A stretch of 64,000 bases of DNA from Couchioplanes caeruleus (GCF_003751945.1 NZ_RJKL01000001.1:3410001-3474000); one strand, 5' to 3'; shown: positions 1 to 11,430, counted from the stretch's first letter. Notes: generated from the letters alone by a model not told the origin. Program-made: numbers and translations.

Positions 1-165
1 GGCGATACGAGCCGACTCGATCTGACGGTTGGTCACGTACGCCGGCTCCAGGGCCTGGATACCGAACTCGCCGAAGACCACCCGGTTGCCGCCCTTGGAC
101 GCGCCGTGGCGGTCCGGGTGGTGCGGCTTGCGGAAGCCCTTCGGGGGCTTACGCGGCATCAGCAT
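1..165 (-). CDS. rplP: 50S ribosomal protein L16, N-terminal part (cut by window edge)
   Basis: The first 55 codons of L16 are read from an ATG at 165 down to the window edge. The peptide begins [19 protein letters not shown] and carries the basic N-terminus typical of L16, which binds 23S rRNA near the A site. The start lies three bases after the rpsC stop, so it is the next gene of the S10 operon. A second in-frame ATG two codons later would give MPRKPP and is a possible alternative start. The remainder of the gene is outside the window. Confidence 0.9.
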   Translation of the reverse strand, partial: MLMPRKPPKGFRKPHHPDRHGASKGGNRVVFGEFGIQALEPAYVTNRQIESARIA

Positions 166-168
166 GTG

Positions 169-1008
169 TCAGCCCTCCTGCTGCGTTTCGGCCGCAGCCG
201 GAGCAGCGGCGGTGTCGGTCGACTCGGCGGGCGCGGCGGCCTGCGCCTGCGCGGCGCGCCCCGCCTCGGTGCCACCCGCGGTCGTGCCGGACGAGCCGGA
301 GCGGCCGCGGCGCGGACGCTCGGGCCGGTCGCCACGGTCGCGGCGCGGACGCGCGGGCGCCTCGGGGGCGACCTCGCGACCCGGAACGGCGTCGCCCTTG
401 TAGATCCAGACCTTCACACCGATGCGGCCGAACGTCGTGCGGGCCTCGAAGAAGCCGTACTCGATGTTGGCGCGCAGCGTGTGCAGCGGGACGCGACCCT
501 CACGGTAGAACTCCGTGCGGCTCATCTCCGCGCCGCCGAGGCGGCCGGAGACCTGCACCCGGATGCCCTTGCAGACCGGGTTCTTCATCGCGGACTGCAT
601 GGCCTTGCGCATCGCCCGGCGGAAGCTGACCCGGCTGGAGAGCTGCTCGGCGACGCCCTGCGCCACGAGCTGCGCGTCCGACTCCGGGCTCTTCACCTCG
701 AGGATGTTGAGCTGGACCTGCTTGCCGGTGAGCTTCTCGAGCTCGCCGCGGATGCGGTCGGCCTCCGCGCCCTTGCGGCCGATGACGATGCCCGGCCGGG
801 CGGTGTGGATGTCGACGCGGACCCGGTCACGGGTGCGCTCGATGTCCACCTTGGAGATGCCGGCACGCTCGAGGCCCTTGGACATCATCCGGCGGATCTT
901 GACGTCCTCGCCGATGTAGTCCTTGTAGAGCTTGTCTGCGAACCAGCGGCTCTTCCAGTCGGTGGAGATGCCGAGCCGGAATCCGGTGGGGTGAACCTTC
1001 TGACCCAT
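169..1008 (-). CDS. rpsC: 30S ribosomal protein S3
   Basis: The 279-residue protein starts [20 protein letters not shown], the standard S3 N-terminus, and contains the KH-type RNA-binding region ([19 protein letters not shown], around residues 75-95). S3 lines the mRNA entry channel of the 30S subunit. After about residue 215 there is an Arg/Pro/Ala-rich tail, a common actinobacterial extension that is probably disordered. Its ATG overlaps the rplV stop by one base (TAATG), indicating translational coupling inside the S10 operon. Confidence 0.97.
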   Translation of the reverse strand: MGQKVHPTGFRLGISTDWKSRWFADKLYKDYIGEDVKIRRMMSKGLERAGISKVDIERTRDRVRVDIHTARPGIVIGRKGAEADRIRGELEKLTGKQVQLNILEVKSPESDAQLVAQGVAEQLSSRVSFRRAMRKAMQSAMKNPVCKGIRVQVSGRLGGAEMSRTEFYREGRVPLHTLRANIEYGFFEARTTFGRIGVKVWIYKGDAVPGREVAPEAPARPRRDRGDRPERPRRGRSGSSGTTAGGTEAGRAAQAQAAAPAESTDTAAAPAAAETQQEG

Positions 1009-1484
1009 TACTCGGCACCTTCCGTGCTCTGGGACTCGGCCGGCTTGGCCTCGGCGGCCGGAGTGGCCGACTTGGCCGCAGTGGCCTTCTTCGCGGCGGG
1101 CTTGCGGCCCGGCGTGGTGGCCTGGACGGCCTCCACCGCGACGGTGATGTGACAGGTGCGCTTGCGGATCCGGTACGCCCGGCCCTGCGCCCGCGGCCGG
1201 AACCGCTTCAGCGTCGGGCCCTCGTCGACGAACGCCTCGCTGACCAGGAGCGCGTCCGGGTCGAGCCGTTCGTTGTTCTCGGCGTTCGCGATCGCGCTGG
1301 CGAGCACCTTGTAGACCTGCTCACTCGCAGCCTGCGGCGCGAACTGCAGGACCGTGAGAGCCTCCTTCGCGGGCAGACCGCGGACGAGGTTGATCACACG
1401 GCGCGCCTTGTTCGGCGAGATGCGCACGTGGCGCGCAACCGCCCGCGCGCCCGGAAGCGCCGGAGCGTCGCCCTTGACTGGCAT
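1008..1484 (-). CDS. rplV: 50S ribosomal protein L22
   Basis: The 158-residue product contains the L22 core ([20 protein letters not shown] near residues 17-36, and [20 protein letters not shown] further on). L22 reaches into the peptide exit tunnel. The last 35-40 residues are an Ala/Lys/Pro-rich extension beyond the usual length of about 110-120 residues, as in other actinobacteria. It lies between rpsS and rpsC, and its stop codon overlaps the rpsC start by one base. Confidence 0.96.
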   Translation of the reverse strand: MPVKGDAPALPGARAVARHVRISPNKARRVINLVRGLPAKEALTVLQFAPQAASEQVYKVLASAIANAENNERLDPDALLVSEAFVDEGPTLKRFRPRAQGRAYRIRKRTCHITVAVEAVQATTPGRKPAAKKATAAKSATPAAEAKPAESQSTEGAE

Positions 1485-1517
1485 CGCTGTAACCCCTTGT
1501 TCTTATCCGTGGACTGC

Positions 1518-1799
1518 TTAGCGACGACGGCTCTTGCGGTCGTCCTTCTCGTGACCCTTGAACGTGCGGGTCAGAGCGAACTCGCCGAGCTTGTGCCCGA
1601 CCATGGCCTCGGTGATGAACACCGGGACGTGCTTGCGCCCGTCGTGCACGGCGATCGTGTGCCCGAGCATGTCGGGGATGATCGTCGAGCGCCGAGACCA
1701 GGTCTTGATGACGTTCTTCGAGTTCTTCTCGTTCTGGACTTCCACCTTCTTGAGCAGGTGGTCGTCGATGAACGGGCCCTTCTTGAGGCTGCGAGGCAT
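1518..1799 (-). CDS. rpsS: 30S ribosomal protein S19
   Basis: A 93-residue protein of normal length beginning [20 protein letters not shown], the invariant S19 N-terminus. S19 forms a complex with S13 and binds 16S rRNA in the head of the 30S subunit. It follows rplB after a 13-base gap and precedes rplV by about 33 bases, keeping the usual S10-operon order. Confidence 0.97.
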   Translation of the reverse strand: MPRSLKKGPFIDDHLLKKVEVQNEKNSKNVIKTWSRRSTIIPDMLGHTIAVHDGRKHVPVFITEAMVGHKLGEFALTRTFKGHEKDDRKSRRR

Positions 1800-1812
1800 C
1801 TCTTAACTCCCG

Positions 1813-2652
1813 TTACCCGCGCTTGCGGGTGGCGTAGCGGCGGCGAACGATCATGCGGTCGCTCTCCTGGCCCTTGCGGCGGGTACGGCCCTCCGGCTTA
1901 CCAGCCGGGTTCACCGGGTGGCGACCACCGGAGGTCTTGCCCTCACCACCACCGTGCGGGTGGTCGATCGGGTTCATGGCGACACCACGGACGGTCGGGC
2001 GCTTGCCCTTCCACCGCATGCGGCCGGCCTTGCCCCAGTTGATGTTCGACTGGTCGGCGTTGCCGATCTCGCCGACGGTGGCGCGGCAGCGCACGTCGAC
2101 GCGACGGATCTCGCCCGAGGGCATACGCAGCGTGGCGTACGCGCCCTCACGGCCGAGCAGCTGGATGCCGACGCCGGCCGAACGGGCCAGCTTGGCGCCA
2201 CCGCCGGGACGAAGCTCCACGTTGTGGACCGTCGTACCGACCGGGATGTTGCGCAGGGGCAGGTTGTTGCCGGGCTTGATGTCCGAGCCCGGACCCGACT
2301 CCACCCGGTCGCCCTGCTTGAGGTCCTTCGGCGCGACGATGTAGCGCTTCTCGCCGTCCGCGTAGTGCAGCAGCGCGATGCGGGCGGTGCGGTTGGGGTC
2401 GTACTCGATGTGAGCGACCTTGGCCGGCACGCCGTCCTTGTCGTTGCGCTTGAAGTCGATCAGCCGGTACTGCCGCTTGTGGCCGCCGCCCTGGTGCCGC
2501 GTGGTGATGCGGCCGTGGACGTTGCGACCACCCTTCTTGGGCAGCGGGGCGAGCAGAGACTTCTCCGGCGTCGACCGGGTGATCTCGGCGAAGTCCGCCA
2601 CGCTGGAGCCGCGACGGCCCGGCGTGGTCGGCTTGTACTTACGGATACCCAT
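1813..2652 (-). CDS. rplB: 50S ribosomal protein L2
   Basis: The 279-residue protein starts [20 protein letters not shown] and contains the conserved C-terminal loop around [20 protein letters not shown], including the His that is important near the peptidyl-transferase centre. Length and order are normal. It lies 14 bases downstream of rplW in the S10 operon. Confidence 0.98.
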   Translation of the reverse strand: MGIRKYKPTTPGRRGSSVADFAEITRSTPEKSLLAPLPKKGGRNVHGRITTRHQGGGHKRQYRLIDFKRNDKDGVPAKVAHIEYDPNRTARIALLHYADGEKRYIVAPKDLKQGDRVESGPGSDIKPGNNLPLRNIPVGTTVHNVELRPGGGAKLARSAGVGIQLLGREGAYATLRMPSGEIRRVDVRCRATVGEIGNADQSNINWGKAGRMRWKGKRPTVRGVAMNPIDHPHGGGEGKTSGGRHPVNPAGKPEGRTRRKGQESDRMIVRRRYATRKRG

Positions 2653-2666
2653 GATTCACAAACCCC

Positions 2667-2969
2667 TTAGCTGACCGGGCCGCCGAAGGCCTCGATACGG
2701 TCACCGTCAGCCAGCTTCACCATGGCGCGCTTGGTCGCCTTGCGCTGACCGAAGCCGGTGCGGGTGCGCTTGCGCTTGCCCTCGCGGTTCGCGGTGTTCA
2801 CCGTCAGCACGCGGACGTCGAAGATCTGCTGGATCGCGATCTTGATCTGGGTCTTGTTCGCGTCCGGGTGGACGAGGAACGTGTACCAGTTCTGGTCGAG
2901 AACGCTGTAGCTCTTCTCGGAGACCACGGGCGCGATGATGACGTCGCGCGGGTCGGCGATCGTGCTCAC
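2667..2969 (-). CDS. rplW: 50S ribosomal protein L23
   Basis: A 100-residue protein with the L23 pattern ([14 protein letters not shown] at the N-terminus, and a basic loop [18 protein letters not shown]). L23 sits at the tunnel exit and docks trigger factor and SRP. Its start overlaps the rplD stop by four bases (ATGA), consistent with coupled translation. Confidence 0.96.
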   Translation of the reverse strand: MSTIADPRDVIIAPVVSEKSYSVLDQNWYTFLVHPDANKTQIKIAIQQIFDVRVLTVNTANREGKRKRTRTGFGQRKATKRAMVKLADGDRIEAFGGPVS

Positions 2970-3616
2970 TTGTTCCCCTCCTCGGAGGCCTCTGCCGGAA
3001 CGCCGAGGAACTCCTCGAGCGCGTCCTTGGTGAAGACGACCTCGTCGGCGACCAGCACGTCGTACGTGTTGAGCTGGCCGGCCTCGATGAGGTGCACCGT
3101 CGGCTCGTTGCGCAGCGACATCCAGTTCAGTTCGTCCTGGCTGCTCAACACGACCAGGACCTTGACGGACTGGGTCGCCTTGCGCAGCGTCGCCACCGCG
3201 GCCTTCGTCGACGGCGTGGTGCCGGCGACGAACGCCTCGACCACGTGGACGCGGCCGTCGCGGGCCCGGTCGGAGAGGGCGCCCCGCAGAGCGGCGGCCT
3301 TCATCTTCTTCGGGGTCCGCTGGCTGTAGTCACGCGGCACGGGACCGTGCACGACGCCACCACCGGTGAACTGCGGGGCGCGGATCGAGCCCTGGCGGGC
3401 GCGACCGGTTCCCTTCTGCTTGTACGGCTTCTTGCCGCCACCGGCGACCTCGCCGCGGGTCTTCGCCTTGTGCGTACCCTGGCGGGCCGCCGCGAGCTGG
3501 GCGACGACGACCTGGTGCATCAGCGGGATGTTCGCCTGCACGTCGAAGATGTCGTCGGGCAGCTCGACCGAGCCGGCCTTAGTGCCCTCAGCGTTGATCA
3601 CGTCAACCGAGCTCAC
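2966..3616 (-). CDS. rplD: 50S ribosomal protein L4
   Basis: The 216-residue protein contains the L4 extended loop [20 protein letters not shown] (about residues 61-80), which reaches into the exit tunnel. In other bacteria L4 is also the autoregulator of the S10 operon. Its start overlaps the rplC stop by four bases, and its stop overlaps the rplW start. Confidence 0.97.
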   Translation of the reverse strand: MSSVDVINAEGTKAGSVELPDDIFDVQANIPLMHQVVVAQLAAARQGTHKAKTRGEVAGGGKKPYKQKGTGRARQGSIRAPQFTGGGVVHGPVPRDYSQRTPKKMKAAALRGALSDRARDGRVHVVEAFVAGTTPSTKAAVATLRKATQSVKVLVVLSSQDELNWMSLRNEPTVHLIEAGQLNTYDVLVADEVVFTKDALEEFLGVPAEASEEGNK

Positions 3617-4266
3617 TTGGCACCACCCTTCTTCTTCGCCGCCGTACGGACCAGGATCAGCGCACCCTTGGGGCCGGGAACGGCGCCCTTGACGAGCAGC
3701 AGGTTGTTCTCGGTGTCGACCGCCTGCACCGTGAGGTTCTGCACGGTGAAGCGCTTGCTGCCCATCCGGCCCGCCATCCGGGTGCCCTTGAAGACACGGC
3801 CGGGGGTGGCGCAGGCGCCGATCGAACCGGGCGAGCGGTGCTTGCGCTCGACACCGTGGCTGCCCTTGAGGCCGTGGAAGCCGTGCCGCTTCATGACACC
3901 GGCGTAGCCCTTGCCCTTGGTCTTACCGGTGACGTCGATCGGCGCACCGACCGTGAACGCCTCGACGGTGACCTCCTGGCCGAGCTCGTACTCACCCGCG
4001 TCGGTGGTGCGCAGCTCCACGATGTGGCGGCGCGGCGACACGTTCGCCTTGGCGAAGTGGCCACTCTCCGGCTTGTTCGCCTTGCGCGGGTCGATCTGGC
4101 CGTAGGCCAGCTGCACCGCGGAGTAGCCGTCAGTCTCGGGGGTGCGGACCTGGGTCACGACGCACGGGCCGGCCTGCACCACGGTTACCGGGACGACCTT
4201 GTTGTTGTCCCAGACCTGGGTCATGCCGAGCTTGGCGCCCAGGATGCCCTTCACTTGCCTGTCCAT
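3613..4266 (-). CDS. rplC: 50S ribosomal protein L3
   Basis: The 217-residue protein begins [20 protein letters not shown] and carries the central L3 extension ([20 protein letters not shown]), which approaches the peptidyl-transferase centre. It is the second gene of the S10 operon, 11 bases after rpsJ, and overlaps rplD by four bases. Confidence 0.97.
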   Translation of the reverse strand: MDRQVKGILGAKLGMTQVWDNNKVVPVTVVQAGPCVVTQVRTPETDGYSAVQLAYGQIDPRKANKPESGHFAKANVSPRRHIVELRTTDAGEYELGQEVTVEAFTVGAPIDVTGKTKGKGYAGVMKRHGFHGLKGSHGVERKHRSPGSIGACATPGRVFKGTRMAGRMGSKRFTVQNLTVQAVDTENNLLLVKGAVPGPKGALILVRTAAKKKGGAK

Positions 4267-4277
4267 TGTCCGGATCC

Positions 4278-4586
4278 CTACAGCTTGATCTCGATGTCGA
4301 CGCCAGCCGGCAGGTCGAGGCGCATGAGCGAGTCGACCGTCTTCGGAGTCGGGTCGATGATGTCGATCAGACGCTTGTGCGTGCGCATCTCGAAGTGCTC
4401 GCGCGAGTCCTTGTACTTGTGCGGCGAACGGATCACGCAGAAACGGTTGATCTCCGTGGGCAGCGGCACCGGGCCCGCGACCTGCGCCCCGGTCCGCGTC
4501 ACCGTCTCGACGATCTTCCGTGCCGAGGAGTCGACGACCTCGTGGTCATAGGCCTTGAGCCGGATGCGGATCTTCTGTCCCGCCAT
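4278..4586 (-). CDS. rpsJ: 30S ribosomal protein S10
   Basis: A 102-residue protein of standard length starting [20 protein letters not shown], with the conserved loop [17 protein letters not shown]10 acts in the ribosome and, as NusE, in transcription antitermination with NusB and NusG. It is the first gene of the S10 operon and is preceded by a leader of roughly 290 bases. Confidence 0.98.
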
Positions 4587-4677
4587 GGTGGCTTCTGTTT
4601 CCTTCTCTCGATGCCGCTACGTGCGAAAGCGGTGGCCCTCGCATGCCCGCAGGACCGTTGATCCTGCGTTGTCCGAC

Positions 4678-4697
4678 CCCCGCGGTCGGGCGTGTCG
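4678..4697 (-). promoter_or_regulatory. 20-base leader motif shared with the str operon
   Basis: The 20 bases CCCGCGGTCGGGCGTGTCGC (plus-strand reading) occur identically at 9459-9478. The copies end 92 and 94 bases upstream of rpsJ and rpsL respectively. On the transcribed strand the motif here can form a short hairpin (CCGACC pairing with GGTCGG just downstream). Identical position in two ribosomal-protein leaders suggests a shared regulatory RNA or DNA element; the mechanism is unknown to me. Confidence 0.6.
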
Positions 4698-4825
4698 CGC
4701 TGTGGAACCAGGCTCCGCCCCAAAGATCTGGAGCGATCATGCCCGCGGAGCGGCTCCGTGGGGAGCAACCCCATCCGTCGGGATCGGGGCGACCGGCGGC
4801 GCTGACACACACCGGACACCGGGCG

Positions 4826-4867
4826 AGGGTGGTTGGCTGCCAAACTGCAAAGGCCGCCAACCACCCT
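4826..4867 (-). promoter_or_regulatory. Strong hairpin in the S10 operon leader
   Basis: Positions 4826-4837 and 4856-4867 are perfect 12-base inverted repeats (AGGGTGGTTGGC), extendable by three pairs after one mismatch, with an A-rich loop. There is no U-run behind it in the direction of rpsJ, so it does not look like a simple terminator. It lies between the candidate promoter and rpsJ, where L4-type leader regulation occurs in other bacteria. Confidence 0.5.
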
Positions 4868-4886
4868 GCGCGGACGCAACCTGACT

Positions 4887-4916
4887 AGTATGCCGTATCG
4901 ATCGCGGCAAAGCTAA
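4887..4916 (-). promoter_or_regulatory. Candidate S10 operon promoter
   Basis: On the minus strand a TTAGCT box (4911-4916) and a CATACT box (4887-4892) are 18 bases apart. The -10 matches TATAAT at four of six positions; the -35 is weak. It would give a leader of roughly 290 bases before rpsJ, containing the hairpin and the shared 20-base motif. Confidence 0.4.
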
Positions 4917-4999
4917 TCGGGGTCACCGTTGGGGGTCGCCCACGGCCCGCTCCGAGTCGCACGTCACAGCGCGCGGGAGCCGGCGTGGGCAATCCTCAA

Positions 5000-6193
<1,194 letters not shown>

Positions 6194-6312
6194 TGGTGTC
6201 CTCCTGTGGACTGGGGTTTCTTCTCTCGCCCGGCACGCCGATAAGGCGATTGGGACTCTGTCGACTGCTCGTGCACGTGCGTTCCTCGACGGACCGCACG
6301 CGCCTCAACGCG

Positions 6313-8409
6313 TCAGGCGCCGGTGGCCTTAGCGATGATCTCCTTCGCCACGCCTTGCGGGACCTCGGCGTAGGAGTCGAACTGCATGCTGTAGCTAGCC
6401 CGGCCGGCAGTCTTCGACCGCAGGTCGCCGACGTAGCCGAACATCTCGGAGAGCGGCACGAGGGCCTTGACGACGCGGGCGCCGTGACGCTCCTCCATCG
6501 ACTGGATCATGCCACGGCGGGAGTTGAGGTCGCCGATAACGTCGCCCATGTTGTCCTCGGGCGTGGTGACCTCGACGGACATCATCGGCTCCAGCAGCGC
6601 GGGATCGGCCTTGCGGGCCGCTTCCTTCATCGCCATGGAGCCGGCGATCTTGAACGCCATCTCGGACGAGTCGACCTCGTGGTACTGACCGTCGACCAGC
6701 GTGAACTTGACGCCGACCAGCGGGTAGCCGGCAAGGACGCCGTACTGCAGGGAGTCCTGCGCGCCCGCGTCCACCGAGGGGATGAACTCCTTGGGGACAC
6801 GACCGCCGGTCACCGCGTTCACGAACTCGTACGTGGGACCGTCCGCGCCGAGCGACAGCGGCTCGACGGTGACGACGACCTTCGCGTACTGGCCCGAACC
6901 ACCGGTCTGCTTCTTGTGCACGTACGAGAGCTTCTCCACGGTGCCGCGGATGGTCTCACGGTACGCCACCTGCGGCTTGCCGATGTTGGCCTCGACGTTG
7001 AACTCGCGGCGCATGCGGTCCACCAGGATGTCCAGGTGAAGCTCGCCCATGCCGGCGATGATCGTCTGGCCGGTCTCCTCGTCGTTGAAGACGCGGAAGG
7101 TCGGGTCCTCCTCGGCCAGACGCTGGATCGCGGTGCCCAGCTTCTCCTGGTCCGACTTGGTCTTCGGCTCGATGGCGACCTGGATGACCGGCTCCGGGAA
7201 GGTCATCGACTCGAGGATGACCGCGTTGGCCGGGTCGCTCAGCGTGTCACCGGTGGTGGTCTGCTTCAGACCCTGGACGGCGATGATGTCGCCGGCCTGC
7301 GCGGTGGCGCGCTCCTCACGCTTGTTCGCGTGCATCTGGTAGATCTTGCCGATCCGCTCCTTGCGGTCCTTGGTGGAGTTGACCACCTGAGAACCGGACT
7401 CGAGCGTGCCGGAGTAGACCCGGACGTACGTGAGCTTGCCGAGGTGCTTGTCGGTCTGGATCTTGAACGCCAGGGCCGAGAAGGGCTCGTCGTTGGAGGG
7501 CTTGCGCAGCATCGGGGTCTCACCGTCGGTCGCGGTGCCCTCGATGGCCGGGATGTCGAGCGGCGACGGCAGGAACTCCACCACGGCGTCCAGCATGGGC
7601 TGCACGCCCTTGTTCTTGAACGCCGAGCCGCACAGCACCGGGTTGGCCTTGCTGGCGATCGTGGCGCGCCGGATGGCGGCCTTGATCTCGTCCTCGGACA
7701 GCTCCTCGCCCTCGAGGTACTTCTCCATGACCGCGTCGTCGACGTCGGCCAGGGTCTCGATGAGCTTGTCGCGCCACTCGCTGGCGGAGTCGGCGAGGTC
7801 GGCCGGGATCTCCTCGACCGCGTAGTCCTCACCCTTCTGGGTCTCGCCACGCCAGGTGAGGGCCCGCATGCCGATCAGGTCGACGACACCGATGTGGTCG
7901 CCCTCGAGCCCGATCGGGATCTGGAGGACCAGCGGGGTGGCGTTGAGCCGGTCGATCATCATCTGAACGCAGCGGAAGAAGTCCGCGCCGGTCCGGTCGA
8001 GCTTGTTGACGAAGCACATACGGGGCACGTTGTACTTGTCCGCCTGCCGCCAGACGTTCTCCGTCTGCGGCTCCACGCCGGCGACACCGTCGTAGACCGC
8101 GACCGCACCGTCGAGCACACGCAGCGACCGCTCGACCTCGACCGTGAAGTCCACGTGGCCGGGAGTGTCGATGATCTGGATCGTGTGGCCCTTCCACTCG
8201 CACTTGGTGGCGGCGGAAGTGATGGTGATACCGCGTTCCTGTTCCTGCTCCATCCAGTCCATGACGGCCGCGCCCTCGTGGACTTCACCGATCTTGTACG
8301 TGATGCCGGTGTAGAACAGGATGCGCTCGGTCGTCGTGGTCTTACCAGCGTCGATGTGCGCCATGATGCCGATGTTGCGTACCTTGGCGAGCGCGTCTGC
8401 GGCAGCCAC
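6313..8409 (-). CDS. fusA: Elongation factor G
   Basis: The 698-residue translocation GTPase begins [20 protein letters not shown] and has G1 [16 protein letters not shown]3 DTPGHVDF and G4 NKLDRTG. I chose the GTG at 8409 because it gives the family length and has an AGGGAT ribosome-binding site; the open frame continues upstream but lacks EF-G similarity. It lies between rpsG and tuf in the normal str order. Confidence 0.97.
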   Translation of the reverse strand: MAAADALAKVRNIGIMAHIDAGKTTTTERILFYTGITYKIGEVHEGAAVMDWMEQEQERGITITSAATKCEWKGHTIQIIDTPGHVDFTVEVERSLRVLDGAVAVYDGVAGVEPQTENVWRQADKYNVPRMCFVNKLDRTGADFFRCVQMMIDRLNATPLVLQIPIGLEGDHIGVVDLIGMRALTWRGETQKGEDYAVEEIPADLADSASEWRDKLIETLADVDDAVMEKYLEGEELSEDEIKAAIRRATIASKANPVLCGSAFKNKGVQPMLDAVVEFLPSPLDIPAIEGTATDGETPMLRKPSNDEPFSALAFKIQTDKHLGKLTYVRVYSGTLESGSQVVNSTKDRKERIGKIYQMHANKREERATAQAGDIIAVQGLKQTTTGDTLSDPANAVILESMTFPEPVIQVAIEPKTKSDQEKLGTAIQRLAEEDPTFRVFNDEETGQTIIAGMGELHLDILVDRMRREFNVEANIGKPQVAYRETIRGTVEKLSYVHKKQTGGSGQYAKVVVTVEPLSLGADGPTYEFVNAVTGGRVPKEFIPSVDAGAQDSLQYGVLAGYPLVGVKFTLVDGQYHEVDSSEMAFKIAGSMAMKEAARKADPALLEPMMSVEVTTPEDNMGDVIGDLNSRRGMIQSMEERHGARVVKALVPLSEMFGYVGDLRSKTAGRASYSMQFDSYAEVPQGVAKEIIAKATGA

Positions 8410-8484
8410 TGCAATCCCTACTCTTCGTCGTCGTGTCGACCGTGTTCCGCGGGATGTCGCGGAGGGCCGGTGGGACCGGCGTCC

Positions 8485-8506
8485 CGGCCCGGCACATGCC
8501 GGGCCG
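8485..8506. other. Hairpin between rpsG and fusA
   Basis: CGGCCCGGCA and TGCCGGGCCG form a perfect 10-base stem with a two-base gap in the 109-base rpsG-fusA spacer. No U-run follows on either strand. It may mark an mRNA processing or stability site inside the str transcript. Confidence 0.5.
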
Positions 8507-8518
8507 GCAACGGGGGTC

Positions 8519-8989
8519 TTACCAGCGGTAGTGCGCGAAGGCCTTGTTGGACTCCGCCATCTTGTGGGTGTCCTCGCGCCGCTTGACGGCGGCACCGAGG
8601 CCATTGCTGGCGTCGAGCAGCTCGTTCTGCAGCCGCTCGATCATGGTCTTCTCGCGGCGGGCCTTGGAGTACTGGACCAGCCAGCGCAGACCGAGGGTGG
8701 TCTGCCGCGGGGTACGGACCTCGACCGGCACCTGGTAGGTCGCGCCACCGACGCGGCGGCTGCGGACCTCGAGGGTCGGCTTGACGTTGTCCATGGCGCG
8801 CTTGAGCGTGACCACGGGGTCGGTGCCGTTCTTCTCGCGGCAGCCCTCGAGGGCGCCGTACACGATCCGCTCGGCGAGCTGACGCTTGCCGCCGACCAGG
8901 ATCTTGTTCACCAACTGGGTGACCAGCGGCGAGTTGTAAACCGGGTCCGGAACCACCGGGTGACGCGGAGCGGGGCCCTTACGCGGCAT
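8519..8989 (-). CDS. rpsG: 30S ribosomal protein S7
   Basis: The 156-residue protein starts [20 protein letters not shown], with the S7 core ([20 protein letters not shown] near residues 77-96). S7 nucleates the 30S head and binds 16S rRNA. The ATG at 8989 is one base after the rpsL stop. An upstream in-frame start would only add residues that overlap rpsL. Confidence 0.97.
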   Translation of the reverse strand: MPRKGPAPRHPVVPDPVYNSPLVTQLVNKILVGGKRQLAERIVYGALEGCREKNGTDPVVTLKRAMDNVKPTLEVRSRRVGGATYQVPVEVRTPRQTTLGLRWLVQYSKARREKTMIERLQNELLDASNGLGAAVKRREDTHKMAESNKAFAHYRW

Positions 8990-8990
8990 G

Positions 8991-9365
8991 TCAGCTCTTC
9001 TCCTTCTTCGCGCCGTAACGGCTGCGGGCCTGCTTGCGGTTGCGGACACCCTGGGTGTCCAGCGAACCACGGACGATCTTGTAGCGGACGCCCGGGAGGT
9101 CCTTCACACGACCGCCACGCACGAGCACGATCGAGTGCTCCTGCAGGTTGTGGCCGACGCCCGGGATGTACGCCGTCACCTCGATCTGGCTGCTGAGCTT
9201 CACACGAGCGACCTTGCGCAGCGCAGAGTTCGGCTTCTTGGGGGTGGTGGTGTACACGCGCGTGCACACGCCGCGCCGCTGAGGACTTCCCTTCAGCGCC
9301 GGCGTCTTGGTCTTGCTCGTCTTCGCCTGGCGGCCCTTACGGACCAGCTGCTGGATCGTGGGCAC
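8991..9365 (-). CDS. rpsL: 30S ribosomal protein S12
   Basis: The 124-residue decoding-centre protein begins (GTG) [20 protein letters not shown], preceded by GGAG at a seven-base spacing. The streptomycin-relevant segments are wild type: [11 protein letters not shown] has Lys in the position of E. coli Lys42, and the [12 protein letters not shown] region is intact. First gene of the str operon, with a leader of about 270 bases. Confidence 0.97.
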   Translation of the reverse strand: MPTIQQLVRKGRQAKTSKTKTPALKGSPQRRGVCTRVYTTTPKKPNSALRKVARVKLSSQIEVTAYIPGVGHNLQEHSIVLVRGGRVKDLPGVRYKIVRGSLDTQGVRNRKQARSRYGAKKEKS

Positions 9366-9458
9366 CGGGTTTCTCCGCTCCCTTCGGCCGCCGTTCTCTA
9401 GCGGCCGCACCGTCTCGTTATGCCTTGTGTGCAGGCCGCCCCAGTCGGGACTCCCACA

Positions 9459-9478
9459 CCCGCGGTCGGGCGTGTCGC
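9459..9478 (-). promoter_or_regulatory. 20-base leader motif, rpsL copy
   Basis: Identical to the element at 4678-4697 and at almost the same distance from the start codon (94 bases). Outside the 20 bases the two leaders differ, which makes a conserved functional element more likely than a recent duplication. Confidence 0.6.
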
Positions 9479-9641
9479 CCAGCTCACGGTTTCCCGGCGC
9501 GTCCGTTCGAACACGCGGCGGGTTGTCTGAGTCGGGCCCGTCAAGCCCGGCTTTGCTGCTGCCCTGATCTTGTTGTTACGTCTTGCCTACGACTAAGGGC
9601 GCACGCACGACTTGCCCGGGCGAGCCCAGGCACGAGGAAGA

Positions 9642-9670
9642 AGATTACCCACCACAACCCCACGGGTCAA
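9642..9670 (-). promoter_or_regulatory. str operon promoter (candidate) with overlapping inverted repeat
   Basis: On the minus strand TTGACC (9665-9670) and TAATCT (9642-9647) are 17 bases apart, a good fit to the main vegetative sigma factor. A perfect inverted repeat GGGTCA-AAA-TGACCC (9664-9678) overlaps the -35 box. The predicted transcript would start near 9635 and carry a leader of about 270 bases before rpsL. Confidence 0.6.
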
Positions 9671-9770
9671 AATGACCCCCGCGGGACACGGTGGGATACC
9701 TCCGCACGTTCAACTGTACCGGGCGGCTCCGCCGTCCTGCCGAGCGATCCGCCGAACGCCTGCGACCAGC

Positions 9771-10235
9771 TCACGACGTGCTCCCGATCACGATGCTGAC
9801 GGCCAGCGACAGCAGGGCGATTCCCGCGCCGACGGCGCCGCACGAGCACCCCGCCACGGCCACGCCGCGGCCGGTGAAACGCAGCCGCCCCTCCCGGCCC
9901 GAGCCCCGGATCTGCCGCAGGGCGCTCATTCCGGCAGCCACCGCTCCGCCACCGAGGAGCACGGCGAGCAGCGCGAACGCGCCCGCCACCAGCGCTCCCC
10001 AGCTCTCGGTGGCGCCGACCAGGCCGAAGCAGAGCACCAGCATCGACACCAGGATCGACGCGATGCCCGCGATCAGCGACCCGGTGGCCTGCCCGGACAT
10101 GGCCGGGACGACCCGGAGGTGGACCAGGCCGTACTCGGTGCCGGCCACCGGATCGACCCGGGCCGGCGACCACGCGCCGTCGTGCGGTGGCGGCGGCACG
10201 GCCGGGGGCGGTCCACCGGACGGGTAATGCATCAT
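9771..10235 (-). CDS. DUF4190-like small membrane protein
   Basis: The 154-residue protein has a Pro/Gly-rich N-terminus, then, from about residue 45, two hydrophobic helices with small residues (TGSLIAGIASILVSMLVLCF and the following segment), a short basic link (ALRQIRGSGREGR), and a further hydrophobic C-terminal segment. This resembles the DUF4190 family of actinobacterial membrane proteins of unknown function. It is followed by another small membrane protein on the same strand, and may be read towards rpsL. Confidence 0.65.
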   Translation of the reverse strand: MMHYPSGGPPPAVPPPPHDGAWSPARVDPVAGTEYGLVHLRVVPAMSGQATGSLIAGIASILVSMLVLCFGLVGATESWGALVAGAFALLAVLLGGGAVAAGMSALRQIRGSGREGRLRFTGRGVAVAGCSCGAVGAGIALLSLAVSIVIGSTS

Positions 10236-10283
10236 GACCCCAGCTTGTCACCCGCACGAGCGAGGCGCACCCGCGTACGCGCC

Positions 10284-10628
10284 TCAGTCGGTGCCGGGGT
10301 CGAAGTCCTGGCCCGCGGTGCCGGCGAGGTGCAGCAACGCGGCGATGACCGCGATCACCAGGGTGGTGATCGCCAGCACTATCCCCGCCCAGGCCAGGCG
10401 ACGGCCCCGCCGCACCCATCCACCACCGGTGAGATAGCCGCCGGCCTCCCACTGCTGGCGGTGGACCTGACGGCTCAGCAGCAGGGCGAGCGTGGCGGGA
10501 ATCACGCCGCCGACCAGCGGCCCGGTCAGCAGGCCGGCCAGCCCGAGGGCGAAGACGGCACGGGCCTTGGTCGAGCGCACCGGGTCCGGGTCCAGCGGAT
10601 GACGCGGCGGTGCGGCTGAAGTGGTCAC
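10284..10628 (-). CDS. Small membrane protein, DUF4190-like
   Basis: A 114-residue protein with two hydrophobic stretches (about residues 24-48 and 78-102) separated by a basic segment. The short N-terminus is Pro-rich and acidic. It lies 48 bases upstream of the preceding DUF4190-like gene on the same strand and probably forms a unit with it. No function can be read from the sequence. Confidence 0.6.
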   Translation of the reverse strand: MTTSAAPPRHPLDPDPVRSTKARAVFALGLAGLLTGPLVGGVIPATLALLLSRQVHRQQWEAGGYLTGGGWVRRGRRLAWAGIVLAITTLVIAVIAALLHLAGTAGQDFDPGTD

Positions 10629-10667
10629 GCCTCCATCCTTACCGGCACCGCCCGGCGGGGCACCGGG

Positions 10668-11336
10668 TCAGCCCGGCTTTTCCGCCTCGAGCACGAGCAG
10701 GACGGGCTTTCCGACGAGCCACACCGCCCACGGCACCTCGGCCGCCATCTCGGCGTCGCCGCTGATCTCGTGCCGGCGGAGGCCGCCGAGGCCGGCTTGT
10801 GTGATCCAGCCCTCATAGTCGGCCACCGCGTGCGGATGAGCCACGAGCCGGTAGGCCGCGCCATCCCTTTCGAACTGCGCGGACATCCCCGTCGCGGCGA
10901 GCACGGGATGGAACACGGAAAGGACCAGCCGGCCACCGGGCCGGAGCACCCGGGCGAACTCCGCCACCGCGCGGCCCGGCTCCGCGAGGTGCTCGGCGAG
11001 CAGCGCGCAGTACACCGCGTCGAACTCGCCGTCGCCGAACGGCAGCCGGTCCTCGAGATCCGCCTCGATCAGCGGCACGCCGGGATGGCGGCGCCGCGCC
11101 ACCGCCAGCATGCCCGGCGAGAAGTCGACCCCGCTCGGACGCGCCCCCGCGTCGAGCATCGCCGCGAGGTTGCGACCGGTGCCGCACCCGGCGTCGAGCA
11201 CGCGCTCGCCCGGGGCCGGCGACAACACCGCCATGCTATGACGCGCGTCGATCGCGACGACGGGATTGGGCGTCTGTTCATAAGACTCCGCCCACAGGTC
11301 GTATCCCGCTTTGGTGCCGATATCTTGAAGCTGCAT
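10668..11336 (-). CDS. Class I SAM-dependent methyltransferase
   Basis: The 222-residue protein has the class I motif I VLDAGCGTGRNLAAML (about residues 45-60), an acidic end of strand 2 (SGVDFSPGML), motif DAVYCALLAEHL and the post-motif LRPGGRLVLSVFHPV, all typical of methyltransferase type 11 enzymes. The substrate is unknown. It is divergent from the FAD monooxygenase gene across a 94-base gap, so it could be a tailoring enzyme at the left edge of the thiopeptide cluster or an unrelated flanking gene. Confidence 0.75.
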   Translation of the reverse strand: MQLQDIGTKAGYDLWAESYEQTPNPVVAIDARHSMAVLSPAPGERVLDAGCGTGRNLAAMLDAGARPSGVDFSPGMLAVARRRHPGVPLIEADLEDRLPFGDGEFDAVYCALLAEHLAEPGRAVAEFARVLRPGGRLVLSVFHPVLAATGMSAQFERDGAAYRLVAHPHAVADYEGWITQAGLGGLRRHEISGDAEMAAEVPWAVWLVGKPVLLVLEAEKPG

Positions 11337-11430
11337 CCTGGACCATCCTGCCGGTAGTGTGAAACAGTCTGAGCCGGACGCAGCCTATCGTTTATCCCGA
11401 TCGCCCGGCAATGCAGAAAGCGGGGAGACA

